Assembly (NCBI GenBank): GCA_965215995.1
Contig: OZ244128.1
Location: 4,216,001 to 4,280,000, forward strand
Direction: 5' to 3'
Origin: SZUA-309 sp965215995
GTDB taxonomy: Bacteria; Pseudomonadota; Gammaproteobacteria; Pseudomonadales; Azotimanducaceae
DNA: 64,000 nucleotides
A program made the translations under genes and the position numbers. The notes under the pieces were generated by a model. It saw only the letters and a list, made by a program, of their open reading frames with translations. It was not told the origin of the DNA and did not search any database. The number at the start of each line of letters is the position of its first letter. The first letter of the stretch is position 1. Below are positions 27,058 to 35,684 of the stretch, piece after piece.

Positions 27058-29027
27058 AACAGATGACCATCACACGGCTGCTGATCGCCAATCGCGGTGA
27101 GATCGCCTGTCGGATCATTCGTACGGCGCGAGAACTGGGCATCAGCACCGTTGCTATCTATGCGGATGCGGATGCGAACGCGCCGTTTGTGAAGGAAGCG
27201 GATACGGCCATCGCGCTTGATGGAGAAGCTCCTTCAGAAACCTATCTGGTGGTGGACAAAGTGCTGGATGCCTGCCGGCGAACCGGCGCAGACGCCGTGC
27301 ACCCCGGCTACGGCTTTCTCTCCGAGAATGCAGACTTTGCTCGCGCGGTGGAAGCGGCAGGCATGGCCTGGGTCGGACCGCCGCCGGAAGCCATTGCTGC
27401 CATGGGCGACAAGCTCTCTGCGAAAAGTCTGATGCAGAAAGCCGACGTGCCGACGCTGCCGGCGGAAGAGCTTGCACCCGGCGCGGATCTGACCGCTGCG
27501 GCCGAACGGGTGGGCTATCCGCTGCTGATCAAGGCCTCTGCAGGCGGAGGTGGGCGCGGCATGCGGGTGGTGGAAAGTGCTGAAGATCTGGACGGGGCCG
27601 TAGAGGGTGCCCGCCGGGAAGCCGGTTCGGCCTTTGGCGACGACACCATATTCATGGAGCGCTGGCTGCCGGCGTGCCGGCACGTGGAGATACAGATTCT
27701 CGGCGATCGGCATGGCAATCTGGTGCACTGCTTCGAGCGGGAATGCTCGATTCAGCGGCGCCATCAGAAGGTGGTTGAAGAAGCGCCATCACCGGCGGTG
27801 AGTGAGGATCTTCGCGCGAAAATGGGCGCTGCGGCCGTGGCCGCCGGACAGGCGATCGGTTACACCTCGGCTGGCACCGTCGAGTTTCTGGTGGACGGGG
27901 AAGACTTCTGGTTTCTGGAAGTGAATACCCGCCTGCAGGTGGAGCATCCGATTACGGAAGAGATCACCGGGCTCGACCTGGTGCGGGAGCAGCTCAGGAT
28001 CGCGGAAGGGGCACCGCTCGAGTTCGGACAGGACGACCTCGCCATCAATGGCCACGCCATCGAGGTGCGGCTGTACGCGGAAGATCCCGCCCAGGATTTC
28101 CTGCCGTCCCCTGGAACGGTGGAGTTCTGGGCGCCATCGACGGCAGCGACGGCCAGATTCGATTCCGGTATCGAGTCCGGCTCCGTAATCGGTACGGCCT
28201 TCGATCCCATGCTGGCCAAGGTAATCGTCCATGCGAAAACCCGCAGGGAAGCAGCCCTGCGGCTCGCCCGGGTGATGGAGACCACTCGGATTCAAGGCCT
28301 CACAACCAATCGGGACTTTCTGGTGGCGACGCTGCGCACGCCGGAGTTCCTTGCGGGTGATACCACCACCGATTTCATTGAGCGGGTTGCTCCGAGAGCG
28401 GTGCGGGAGGTGAGTGAGCTGGAACGGGACCAGGCCATGATTGCTGTGCTGCTCGAGGCGCAGGCCCGACGTCGGGCTGCGGCCAAGGTGCTGGCGAGCA
28501 TTCCCAGCGGCTGGCGGAACTCCCACATGCCGCCTCAGTCCGTGAGCTTCGCAAGCGCCGATGAGCCGGTGGAGGTCAGCTATACCTCGAATCGTGACGG
28601 CACCTTCAGCGTACGCATTGGTGAGGCGGCCTACGCGGTGCGGCCCCGTCGGATGGGCGAGGGGATCGTCGAAGCGGACGTCGACGGGCAACGGGTGAGG
28701 GCGGAGCTGGACGAACGGGATGGCCGTTGGTATCTGCACACCAACAGCGGTGATCTGACGCTCGAGGTGTTGCCTCGGTTCAAACTGCCCGGTGCCGATG
28801 ATTTCAAGGGCGGACTCACTGCACCCATGCCGGGCAAAGTGCTCGCAACCCACGTGGAGGTTGGCAGCACGGTCGAGAAAGGCGAGCTCATGCTGATCCT
28901 GGAAGCGATGAAGATGGAGCACCGGATCACGGCACCGGTGAGCGGCACCGTTACCGCTGTGCATGCGTCTGTAGGAGATCAGGTGGCGAACGGCGAGTTG
29001 CTGATTCTGCTGGAAGAGTCGTCCTGA
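27045..29027 (+). CDS. acyl-CoA carboxylase, biotin carboxylase/carrier (alpha) subunit
   Basis: A 660-residue fusion of biotin carboxylase (N-terminal, with LIANRGEIACRI, HPGYGFLSENADFA, KASAGGGGRGMR and EVNTRLQVEHP) and a C-terminal biotin carrier domain with EAMKMEH, biotinylated Lys623. It carboxylates biotin with ATP and bicarbonate for the partner beta subunit. ATG 27045 is set by AAGGAG eight bases upstream and lies inside the end of the beta gene, showing coupled translation. Length and layout match the methylcrotonyl/geranyl/propionyl type alpha subunits. Confidence 0.9.
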   Translation: MADVEQMTITRLLIANRGEIACRIIRTARELGISTVAIYADADANAPFVKEADTAIALDGEAPSETYLVVDKVLDACRRTGADAVHPGYGFLSENADFARAVEAAGMAWVGPPPEAIAAMGDKLSAKSLMQKADVPTLPAEELAPGADLTAAAERVGYPLLIKASAGGGGRGMRVVESAEDLDGAVEGARREAGSAFGDDTIFMERWLPACRHVEIQILGDRHGNLVHCFERECSIQRRHQKVVEEAPSPAVSEDLRAKMGAAAVAAGQAIGYTSAGTVEFLVDGEDFWFLEVNTRLQVEHPITEEITGLDLVREQLRIAEGAPLEFGQDDLAINGHAIEVRLYAEDPAQDFLPSPGTVEFWAPSTAATARFDSGIESGSVIGTAFDPMLAKVIVHAKTRREAALRLARVMETTRIQGLTTNRDFLVATLRTPEFLAGDTTTDFIERVAPRAVREVSELERDQAMIAVLLEAQARRRAAAKVLASIPSGWRNSHMPPQSVSFASADEPVEVSYTSNRDGTFSVRIGEAAYAVRPRRMGEGIVEADVDGQRVRAELDERDGRWYLHTNSGDLTLEVLPRFKLPGADDFKGGLTAPMPGKVLATHVEVGSTVEKGELMLILEAMKMEHRITAPVSGTVTAVHASVGDQVANGELLILLEESS

Positions 29028-29040
29028 GTTGCCGCACTTC

Positions 29041-30342
29041 ATGAGCGGGACCCAACGCCGGTTCCATGGATTCCTCTGGGCGATCACTGTGATGGTGTTT
29101 AGCTGCGCTGGCCCCGCAGCCCTGGCTGAGGAAAGTCCAGACGCTGACTGGTACCTGTCCCTGGGTCTCGGGGCGAACTATGGCTCCCGGGCCGAGCTGG
29201 AAGGTCTGGACGTCAAGGTCGACTATGACCTCGGTTTGCCGCGTTACAGAGGTGGGATTGGCTGGCAACCTGGAGAGCGGTGGTGGTTGGATGCATCGGT
29301 CTCACAGCGTAAAACCAAGGCAGAGTTCACCTTCCCTGTTGATGGCGGTGATAGCACCGATGTGGGCGCCAATGACCGCTACACAAGCGTCAGCATCATG
29401 CTGAGTGCGCTGCGGGAATTCCGGGTGGGGCCCTGGTTGCGACCCTACCTCGGCGCAGGCCTCGGCCCGACCTGGTTGACCTATCAGCACAGCGTCGCCG
29501 GTAGTGGCGGATCGGAAGACGTTGTCGTCATCAAGGACGACGTCGAGGCAATGGCGTATCAGGCCCTGGTCGGGGTGCGTTTCCCGCTCACCCGGCAGCT
29601 CGATCTGGGCCTGGAGTACGAGTATTGGCGAACGCCGGACGTGGATGTGGAGAGTCTGGACGGCCGCGATGTGAAGCTGGACCAGACGGTGCATTCCGGT
29701 TGGGTCAGCCTGTTGTGGTATCCGGGTGCTGACCGGGACACGGCTTTCGCTCGAGCACGCCAAACCGGATCAGCGTCCCGCGGCTTCTACCTGGCCGGCA
29801 GCACCGGCGTGAACTGGCTCGCGGATCGTGAGACCGGACCCGTCACGTTCGATGCGTCTGCGCCCGGCGTGCTTGCCAGCGCTGCGGTTGGCCACGGCCT
29901 CGGTCGGCGCTGGCGCCTGGAGCTCGAATATGCGTACCGGCGAAACAAGCCCGAGGTGCTGGACTTCGGATTTATCACCGGTGAGTCGAGAGTGACCGGA
30001 AAGCTCAGCTCCTCGAGCCTGGGCGCCAACCTGCATTTTGATCCCTGGCCGGAAGCCGCCGTGCAACCCACATTCGGCCTGGGCATGGGCTGGTCCAGAC
30101 TGGACTATGATGTGGACTTCGCGGACGGCGAGGCGTTCGGCAGCAGCAGCGCCGATACTGCGCATTTCCAGGTCAAAGCGGGATTCAACGTGGAGATCAG
30201 CCGGAGCCTCGAGTTCCACACGGCCTGGCGGTTCTGGATCACCGGGGAGCATGACGTCGATCTCAGTGACGGCACCTCGGTGGAGACGGATCGGGTCGCC
30301 AACACCGTCGAGTTCGGCTTGACTTACCGGCTCGATGGATGA
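29041..30342 (+). CDS. outer membrane protein with two tandem beta-barrel domains
   Basis: A 433-residue exported protein with a signal peptide ending AALAEE. It seems to consist of two similar small barrel modules: one from about residue 35 (DADWYLSLGLGANYGS) to 230, ending VHSGWVSLLWYPG, and one from about 250 (RGFYLAGSTGVNWLAD) to the end, closing with VEFGLTYRLDG, whose penultimate strand pattern fits barrel insertion. Each half has the length of an eight-stranded OmpA/opacity-type barrel. No specific function recognised. ATG 29041 lies 13 bases after the carboxylase stop; TTG 29029 is an alternative. Confidence 0.7.
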   Translation: MSGTQRRFHGFLWAITVMVFSCAGPAALAEESPDADWYLSLGLGANYGSRAELEGLDVKVDYDLGLPRYRGGIGWQPGERWWLDASVSQRKTKAEFTFPVDGGDSTDVGANDRYTSVSIMLSALREFRVGPWLRPYLGAGLGPTWLTYQHSVAGSGGSEDVVVIKDDVEAMAYQALVGVRFPLTRQLDLGLEYEYWRTPDVDVESLDGRDVKLDQTVHSGWVSLLWYPGADRDTAFARARQTGSASRGFYLAGSTGVNWLADRETGPVTFDASAPGVLASAAVGHGLGRRWRLELEYAYRRNKPEVLDFGFITGESRVTGKLSSSSLGANLHFDPWPEAAVQPTFGLGMGWSRLDYDVDFADGEAFGSSSADTAHFQVKAGFNVEISRSLEFHTAWRFWITGEHDVDLSDGTSVETDRVANTVEFGLTYRLDG

Positions 30343-30390
30343 GTCTTTGATAGAGCACTCGAAAAAGACACTAAACAGGGAGGCAGGGCA

Positions 30391-31011
30391 TTGAGCATGA
30401 AGCTCTACGATTACGAAGGCGCGCCGAACCCGAGAAGGGTGCGGATGTTCGCGGCCGAAAAAGGCATCGAGCTGGAAAGCGTGCGGGTGGACATCCGCGC
30501 CGGTGAGCAGCGCTCGGCTGGTTTTCTCGAGAAGAACCCGAGCGGCAAGATCCCGGTGCTCGAGCTGGAGGACGGCACCTGTATTGCCGAATCGATAGCG
30601 ATCTGTCGCTATCTGGAAGGCATTCAACCGGAGCCGAATCTGTTTGGTGCGGACCCGCTGGAGCTGGCACTGGTGGAGATGCACCATCGCAGGCTAGAGC
30701 TGGTTCTGTTCAGTCAGATCGGCGTCAGCTGGGTGAATGGCCCGATCGTGACCAAGATGGCGGGCACGGAGCCGAACACCCGAGCCAAGGAGGCGAGCGA
30801 CGCTGCGGTTCGTGCCTACTATGGGCGGATGGATGAAGAGCTGAACGATCGTGCGTTCATCGCCGCTGATCGGTTTACCGTTGCGGACATTACTGCCGTG
30901 GTCGCCATCGATTTCGCCACTCAGCTCGTTGGGCTCAAGCCGGATGATGAGCTGAAGACGTTATGGCGCTGGCACGAAACTGTCAGCGCCCGGCCAAGTG
31001 CCACTGCTTGA
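30391..31011 (+). CDS. glutathione S-transferase family protein
   Basis: A 206-residue GST-type protein. The N-terminal thioredoxin-like domain shows KNPSGKIPVLELEDG, with the cis-Pro of the family, and ESIAICRYLE; the helical C-terminal domain has AADRFTVADITAVV, the N-capping box. Substrate unknown. The first codon is TTG 30391, preceded by AGGGAGG at a seven-base gap; ATG 30397 is a close alternative with its own AGGG. It follows the barrel-protein gene by 48 bases on the same strand. Confidence 0.88.
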   Translation: MSMKLYDYEGAPNPRRVRMFAAEKGIELESVRVDIRAGEQRSAGFLEKNPSGKIPVLELEDGTCIAESIAICRYLEGIQPEPNLFGADPLELALVEMHHRRLELVLFSQIGVSWVNGPIVTKMAGTEPNTRAKEASDAAVRAYYGRMDEELNDRAFIAADRFTVADITAVVAIDFATQLVGLKPDDELKTLWRWHETVSARPSATA

Positions 31012-31056
31012 TTTCTCATCTGCGTCAGTTGGTGTTTGTCTAGCGAAACAGGGCTC

Positions 31057-32163
31057 ATGCATACGGTTCTAGTACTGGGGGGGTACGGATTCTTTGGAGC
31101 CCGAATCGCCGCAGGTCTCGCCCAGAACCCTGCTATCCACCTGTTGATCGCGGGTCGTGATCGTTCGCGGGCGAAAGCTCTTGTGAGAGAGCTTGGATTG
31201 CCCGACGACCAGGCGACTCGACTTGACGCGGCATCACGAGATCTTGCTCCATCTCTTCGGTCACTGGGCGTCAACACAGTGATCCATACCGCCGGTCCAT
31301 TTCAGGACCAGAACTACAAAGTGGCATCTGACGCCATCGATGCTGAAGCAAACTACATCGACCTCGCAGATGGCAGACAGTTCGTTGCAGGTATCGACGC
31401 TCTGGATGACGAAGCCAGAGACAGAGGTGTTGTGGTCGTCAGCGGCGCGAGTTCGGTCCCGTGCCTGTCATCGGCAGTCATCGATAAATACGCACATGCG
31501 TTCCAGCGCATCGAGTCCATACGGATAGGAATCGGGTCTGGAGCACGCGCTCCCGGATTGGCGACTGTAAGAGGTGTGTTTGGATACTGCGGGAAGCCGA
31601 TCCGGCGTCTGGAAAACGGCAAGTGGGTGGAGACGCACGGCTGGCTGGACCTCATGCGCTATGAGTTCCCAAAGCCCGTGGGCCGGCGCTGGCTGGGTAG
31701 TTGTGATGTTCCGGATCTCGAGCTGTTTCCGGTGCGGTACAACTCCGTCCGAACCGTTACCTTTCACGCGGGATTTCCGAGCGACCTGGGTCATCTGTTT
31801 GTCTGGCTCATGGCGGGTCTGGTTAAGGCCGGTGTCATTCCGACGATTTCTGCGTTGGCTCGCCCGCTTAACCAACTGAGTCGCTGGCTTGAACCTTTCC
31901 TGAGTGACAAAGGAGCGATGTTCGTAGAACTGGAAGGCGCTGGTCAGGATGGACGTGCCACCAAAAAGCGCTGGTGGATCATTGCGGTCAGTAACCATGG
32001 CCCTTACATTCCATGCGGGGCCGCAATCGCATTGACCGAGAAGCTCGCCCGTGGTGCTGAGGTCCGCAAAGGTGCTCAGCCGTGTGTTGGCCTGCTATCT
32101 GTCGAGGAGTACCTGGCCCCATTACGTGCCCTCGATATCTGCGTCACGGCCGACCCTGTGTGA
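31057..32163 (+). CDS. saccharopine-dehydrogenase-like NAD(P)-binding protein
   Basis: A 368-residue Rossmann-fold protein. The dinucleotide loop GGYGFFGARIA stands near residue 8 and is followed by VIHTAGPFQ and ANYIDLADG, the pattern of saccharopine dehydrogenase-type NADP-binding domains, which include trans-acting enoyl reductases and homospermidine synthase relatives. The C-terminal part has a hydrophobic stretch that may touch membrane. The substrate is not identified. It overlaps the following DUF2269-like gene by one base (TGATG), so they are cotranscribed. Confidence 0.7.
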   Translation: MHTVLVLGGYGFFGARIAAGLAQNPAIHLLIAGRDRSRAKALVRELGLPDDQATRLDAASRDLAPSLRSLGVNTVIHTAGPFQDQNYKVASDAIDAEANYIDLADGRQFVAGIDALDDEARDRGVVVVSGASSVPCLSSAVIDKYAHAFQRIESIRIGIGSGARAPGLATVRGVFGYCGKPIRRLENGKWVETHGWLDLMRYEFPKPVGRRWLGSCDVPDLELFPVRYNSVRTVTFHAGFPSDLGHLFVWLMAGLVKAGVIPTISALARPLNQLSRWLEPFLSDKGAMFVELEGAGQDGRATKKRWWIIAVSNHGPYIPCGAAIALTEKLARGAEVRKGAQPCVGLLSVEEYLAPLRALDICVTADPV

Positions 32164-32651
32164 TGGACGCGCACAGCCTCTGGAAACTGGTGCATCTGCT
32201 GAGCGCATGCGTGCTTTTCGGTACGGGCATGGGGATAGCGTTCTTCGCCTGGTTTGGCTATCGGCGTGCCATCTCCATCGGTGAGATAGACGGATTGCGG
32301 ACCGTGTTGCGACTGACTGTGATCGGGGATACGTTGTTCACGGCACCCGCGGTGGTTATACAACTGGTGAGTGGTGTCGTATTGATTGATCTCAACAACT
32401 GGTCACTTCTGAGTCCGTGGTCGCTCACGGTCTTCGGGCTATATGCGGCCGTAGGAGCCTTGTGGCTTCCAGTGATCATCATTCAAATCGTGATGAGCAG
32501 GGAAGCCGATCGAGCGACATCGATCGCCGATCTGAAACCGGGCTTTCACCGCCGCTATCTGACGTGGTTTGCGTTGGGAGTTCCTGCGTTCCTGATCGTG
32601 ATCGGCCTTTTCTACCTGATGATCGCGAAGCCACTCATGGTGTTGACTTAA
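32163..32651 (+). CDS. DUF2269-like membrane protein
   Basis: A 162-residue integral membrane protein with four hydrophobic helices (LVHLLSACVLFGTGMGIAFF, VIQLVSGVVLI, LTVFGLYAAVGALWLPVII, FALGVPAFLIVIGLFYLM). The N-terminal KLVHLLSACVLFG with conserved His is typical of DUF2269 proteins, whose function is unknown. Its ATG overlaps the stop of the preceding reductase gene, suggesting a functional pair. Confidence 0.78.
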   Translation: MDAHSLWKLVHLLSACVLFGTGMGIAFFAWFGYRRAISIGEIDGLRTVLRLTVIGDTLFTAPAVVIQLVSGVVLIDLNNWSLLSPWSLTVFGLYAAVGALWLPVIIIQIVMSREADRATSIADLKPGFHRRYLTWFALGVPAFLIVIGLFYLMIAKPLMVLT

Positions 32652-32660
32652 TGTGTCCGC

Positions 32661-33227
32661 TCAATCAATCAAGTCGTGAAGGAACGGGATCATCACGAAA
32701 ACGGCTGTGATGGCGATAAACCCGACCGGCAGGTAGTCGCGAACGACGGGCAGCCTGCCGAGCCCTGGTGTGAGCGCATTGATGGTGGCGAAGAGCATCA
32801 GGCGCTTGTGAGCGTCCGGGTGCTTGCGTGTGAGAAATCCGGCTAAGACCAACAGCGCAAACAAAGGCGTTGCCACAAAAGGCAGACCGAGGCGAAGAAT
32901 GGCCTCGGGCGTACCGCCCCGTTCAGCGGTCATTGCAAAGGCCGCTGGGAACGCCGACACGGTCATCGCCAGCGCGATGATCAGCCCCGCAATACCCAGA
33001 GGTCTGTGCAGATCCGCGCGGCCACGATCGATCATCGCCGTCTGTGTCACGAAGAACACGATCCATCCGGTGGAGACGATCGCGTGAAAGTGGACGGCGC
33101 CTGGGAGCGCCGGGGCGTCGGTCCACTCCATCAGGAAGTAGGTTGGAGCGAAACCCAAGAACGCGGTGGCGGCGATAACAACTGCCATCACGAAATAGAA
33201 TCTGGTTGATGTGTTGCGGCTGGCCAT
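32661..33227 (-). CDS. multi-pass membrane protein of unknown function
   Basis: A 188-residue protein with about six hydrophobic segments, starting FYFVMAVVIAATAFLGFAP and ending IAITAVFVMIPFLHDLID. Histidines in HFHAIVSTGW, LHRPLG and DAHKRLML lie near helix ends, as in some heme b membrane proteins, but this is only suggestive. I do not recognise a named family. It is convergent with the DUF2269-like gene and followed, on its own strand, 28 bases after the flavoprotein gene. Confidence 0.65.
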   Translation of the reverse strand: MASRNTSTRFYFVMAVVIAATAFLGFAPTYFLMEWTDAPALPGAVHFHAIVSTGWIVFFVTQTAMIDRGRADLHRPLGIAGLIIALAMTVSAFPAAFAMTAERGGTPEAILRLGLPFVATPLFALLVLAGFLTRKHPDAHKRLMLFATINALTPGLGRLPVVRDYLPVGFIAITAVFVMIPFLHDLID

Positions 33228-33255
33228 GTGCCTAGCTCACGGTTGAACGCCCTGT

Positions 33256-33888
33256 TTACTCGTCATATAGCCGGTACTGCTCATTCATCATGAACAACTC
33301 GTTGATTTCTTCAACCGGATCATCGAGCTCGGCGTGATCCTTCACAGCTGCGGCGTAGGTGGGGAGCCCGTCAACCGGTAAGGCCGCTTCGGGTTCCCAC
33401 AGCCTGGAGCGGATGACAGCTTTGCCACAGTGGTAGAAAGCCTCTTCCACGCGCACGAGCACGGCGAAGTCGGGCACCTTGTCATTGACTGCGAGCTGCT
33501 TCCGCAATTCGATGTCCCTCACCACCTGGGCAGCTCCAGAGACACGCACCACCTCCCGACGGTTCGGCACCAGGAATACCAGGCCGATACGACCGGTCTG
33601 CATGATGTTGAGGAAGCTGTCGAAGCGGTGATTGCCAGGACGGTCAGGTACGGCCAGCATCTTCTCATCGAGCACTTTAACGAATCCGGCAGGATCTCCT
33701 TTCGGAGAGACGTCTACCTGGCCTGAAGAAGAAACCGTCGCCATGGTCAGAAACGGGGAGCGTTCGATCCACAAGCGAATGTGATCATCGATATGGTCGA
33801 TCACTTTGCCGGTCTGGCTGGGATACTGGTCAGGGAGTATCTCGCGCAATTGCGCTTCGCTGGTCAGAACTTCAGTCGGCTCGTACAT
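33256..33888 (-). CDS. FMN-dependent PPOX-type flavoprotein (MSMEG_1061-like)
   Basis: A 210-residue split-barrel flavoprotein. The core FLTMATVSSSGQVDVSPKGDP and the FMN-contacting RPGNHRFDSFLNIMQTGRIGLVFLVP match the MSMEG_1061-like branch of the pyridoxamine-5-phosphate oxidase superfamily, which carries FMN; the substrate is not known. The ribosome site on the minus strand is GGGGGAAACG before the ATG. It is the first gene of a two-gene minus-strand pair with the membrane protein. Confidence 0.8.
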   Translation of the reverse strand: MYEPTEVLTSEAQLREILPDQYPSQTGKVIDHIDDHIRLWIERSPFLTMATVSSSGQVDVSPKGDPAGFVKVLDEKMLAVPDRPGNHRFDSFLNIMQTGRIGLVFLVPNRREVVRVSGAAQVVRDIELRKQLAVNDKVPDFAVLVRVEEAFYHCGKAVIRSRLWEPEAALPVDGLPTYAAAVKDHAELDDPVEEINELFMMNEQYRLYDE

Positions 33889-34227
33889 ATCGTTTCCCCC
33901 TAGATGCTGACGGCTGCATTTTACAATACTCTTCGTTGATGGAATTTCCGTCCGCAGTGGTCACCTGGAAACGACACGGTGGTGAAGCGGGCGAAAGGCG
34001 AGTTCCCACACAGTGCGTTCCGCTACATCTCGGAAACACGGGTAAGGAGGTACGCAAGATGGGTACGGTCTGAACCTGGCGAATGATCCACAAGCAAGAC
34101 CACGACCCGGAGTTTTCGTGACCTTCTGCACAAATCCAGCACACCAACCTAAATAGCGCCACCACACTTCGTAGAATGTATCCGAGACAAGTTTCGTCTC
34201 TATATCGCTTTGAAGAGGAGTCTGGAA
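33889..34227. other. 339-base intergenic region, no gene seen
   Basis: Divergent region between the flavoprotein gene and the PA2779-like gene. It contains a full Shine-Dalgarno sequence AAGGAGGT at 34044-34051 followed by a start codon at 34059 that reads only four codons before TGA, and a short inverted repeat GAGAC/GTCTC at 34184-34200 near the downstream gene. No convincing promoter, RNA or coding region could be assigned. Confidence 0.5.
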
Positions 34228-34599
34228 GTGACAGCAAAGCAATGGATAGCTGGTGTAGCCATGGTGGCTGTGCTGCTTACGACGACGGTAACGGCACACG
34301 CAGGCGTGATAGGTACCGACCAGTATCTAACGATGATTGAACGGCAGTCGAACCTGGCCGCTGTGACTAAAGTGCTCATGCGTGAAGATGTACAGCAGCA
34401 TCTCATCAATCTCGGCGTTGCCCCTGAAGATGCAATGAATCGGGTTGCAAACCTGCCGGACGATGATCTGGCGCAGATGGCCGAGCAAATTGAGGAGCTC
34501 CCCGCTGGTGGCTCTCTTCTGGCCGTTGTTGGGCTTGTCTTTGTGGTGCTGCTGATTCTCGACCTGACCGGCGTGACCAACGTGTTCGTAAAGGTCTAA
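34228..34599 (+). CDS. PA2779-family exported membrane protein
   Basis: A 123-residue protein starting at GTG 34228, fixed by AGAGGAG seven bases upstream. It has a signal peptide ending near AHA, a helical soluble region (MREDVQQHLINLGVAPEDAMNRVANLPDDDL) and a C-terminal membrane helix (LLAVVGLVFVVLLILDLTG). This layout and its position two bases before a PA2778-type peptidase match the paired PA2779/PA2778 genes known in Pseudomonas. Function of the pair is not established. Confidence 0.8.
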   Translation: MTAKQWIAGVAMVAVLLTTTVTAHAGVIGTDQYLTMIERQSNLAAVTKVLMREDVQQHLINLGVAPEDAMNRVANLPDDDLAQMAEQIEELPAGGSLLAVVGLVFVVLLILDLTGVTNVFVKV

Positions 34600-34601
34600 C
34601 A

Positions 34602-35576
34602 ATGTATGCTGGCCGCCTTGCTGGGGCCATCTGCCTGGCGCTCACCCTGGTCGCCGGTGGTTGTACGCACCAGACTCAGCGTGGACACTTTTTGCAGGGT
34701 GCAGCCGTCGAGAACGTGCCGTTCTTTCCCCAAACACGAAACCAGTGCGGCCCTGCCGCGCTGGCAACGGTGTTGAACTACAGCGGAGTGCTCGTGACGC
34801 CTGAAGAGCTTGCCGGGCAGGTTTATGTACCCGGTCTGAACGGTAGCTTACAGATTGAGCTGAAGTCTTCCGCGAGACTACATGGGCGCCTCCCCTATGA
34901 GATCGAACCGGAACTTCAGGCGATCGTTCGGGAACTGGAAGCGGGTAGACCGGTACTGGTGCTGCAGAACCTCGCGTTCGCGTGGGCACCGCGTTGGCAC
35001 TATGCGGTAGTCGTTGGCTATGACGAGCATCGAAAGCAGATCCTCCTCAACTCCGGTCCACGCGAGCGGCGTAGGCAGAGAGTTACAGCATTTCAGAGGA
35101 GCTGGCGGCTTGCTGACAACTGGGGAATGGTCGTGCTGAGCCCCGGAGAACTAGCTGCCGCTGGTTCCGCCTCGCGCTACCTGAAAGCGCTCTCTGACAG
35201 CCGCTCGGCGCTGGGTGACAGCGCTTACGAACTGGCGGTGCTCGCCGGCCTGGCGAGATGGTCGAAGGAACCGAATCTGCTCTTCGCCGCGGGTAATCAC
35301 GCCCTCGAACGTGGCGAAGACGTGGCCGCTGCAGCGCTATACAAACGCGCGATCGAGTCGGATCCGACCCATGTAGGCGCGCTCAACAACTACGCGGAAG
35401 TACTAAAACGTAATTCATGCTTTGACCAGGCTGCGGTCGCAGCAGAGACAGCACTTCAGCATGCTGAACAGTCCGGGCTTCGTGACCAGGTGTTGGCGAC
35501 CGCCCTGGAGGTAAACAGTCTTCGGAGCAGCAGAACTCCAGAGCGGCCTCAACTTTGCTATGCACTCGGTTCCTGA
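34602..35576 (+). CDS. PA2778-family C39-type cysteine peptidase with TPR
   Basis: A 324-residue probable lipoprotein (VAGGC, Cys21). The C39-like peptidase domain shows NQCGPAALATVL with nucleophile Cys49, HYAVVVGYD with His133 and LLNSG with Asn150 where the family usually has Asp or Asn. C-terminal part (about 230-300) contains TPR-like helices, AALYKRAIESDPTHVGALNNYAEVL. C39 peptidases cut leader peptides at double-glycine sites, often as part of an ABC exporter; here no ABC domain is fused or adjacent, and the active site may face the periplasm. The start follows the PA2779-like stop by two bases. Confidence 0.8.
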   Translation: MYAGRLAGAICLALTLVAGGCTHQTQRGHFLQGAAVENVPFFPQTRNQCGPAALATVLNYSGVLVTPEELAGQVYVPGLNGSLQIELKSSARLHGRLPYEIEPELQAIVRELEAGRPVLVLQNLAFAWAPRWHYAVVVGYDEHRKQILLNSGPRERRRQRVTAFQRSWRLADNWGMVVLSPGELAAAGSASRYLKALSDSRSALGDSAYELAVLAGLARWSKEPNLLFAAGNHALERGEDVAAAALYKRAIESDPTHVGALNNYAEVLKRNSCFDQAAVAAETALQHAEQSGLRDQVLATALEVNSLRSSRTPERPQLCYALGS

Positions 35577-35684
35577 GAAAGTCTCGAGTTAGATAGAGTC
35601 GCCTTTGCGCTCAACGGGCCGATCCCGTCGGAGACATTGTTTCGATACGATTGGGAAAAAAGACCGGCGCAATGGTCGCTCACA

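Noticed and set aside
33939..34073. A 44-codon reading frame (plus strand), with a perfect AAGGAGGT four codons before its end
   Set aside because: No ribosome site at its own start and no protein-like composition; the Shine-Dalgarno copy would translate only four codons. Probably chance, or a relic.
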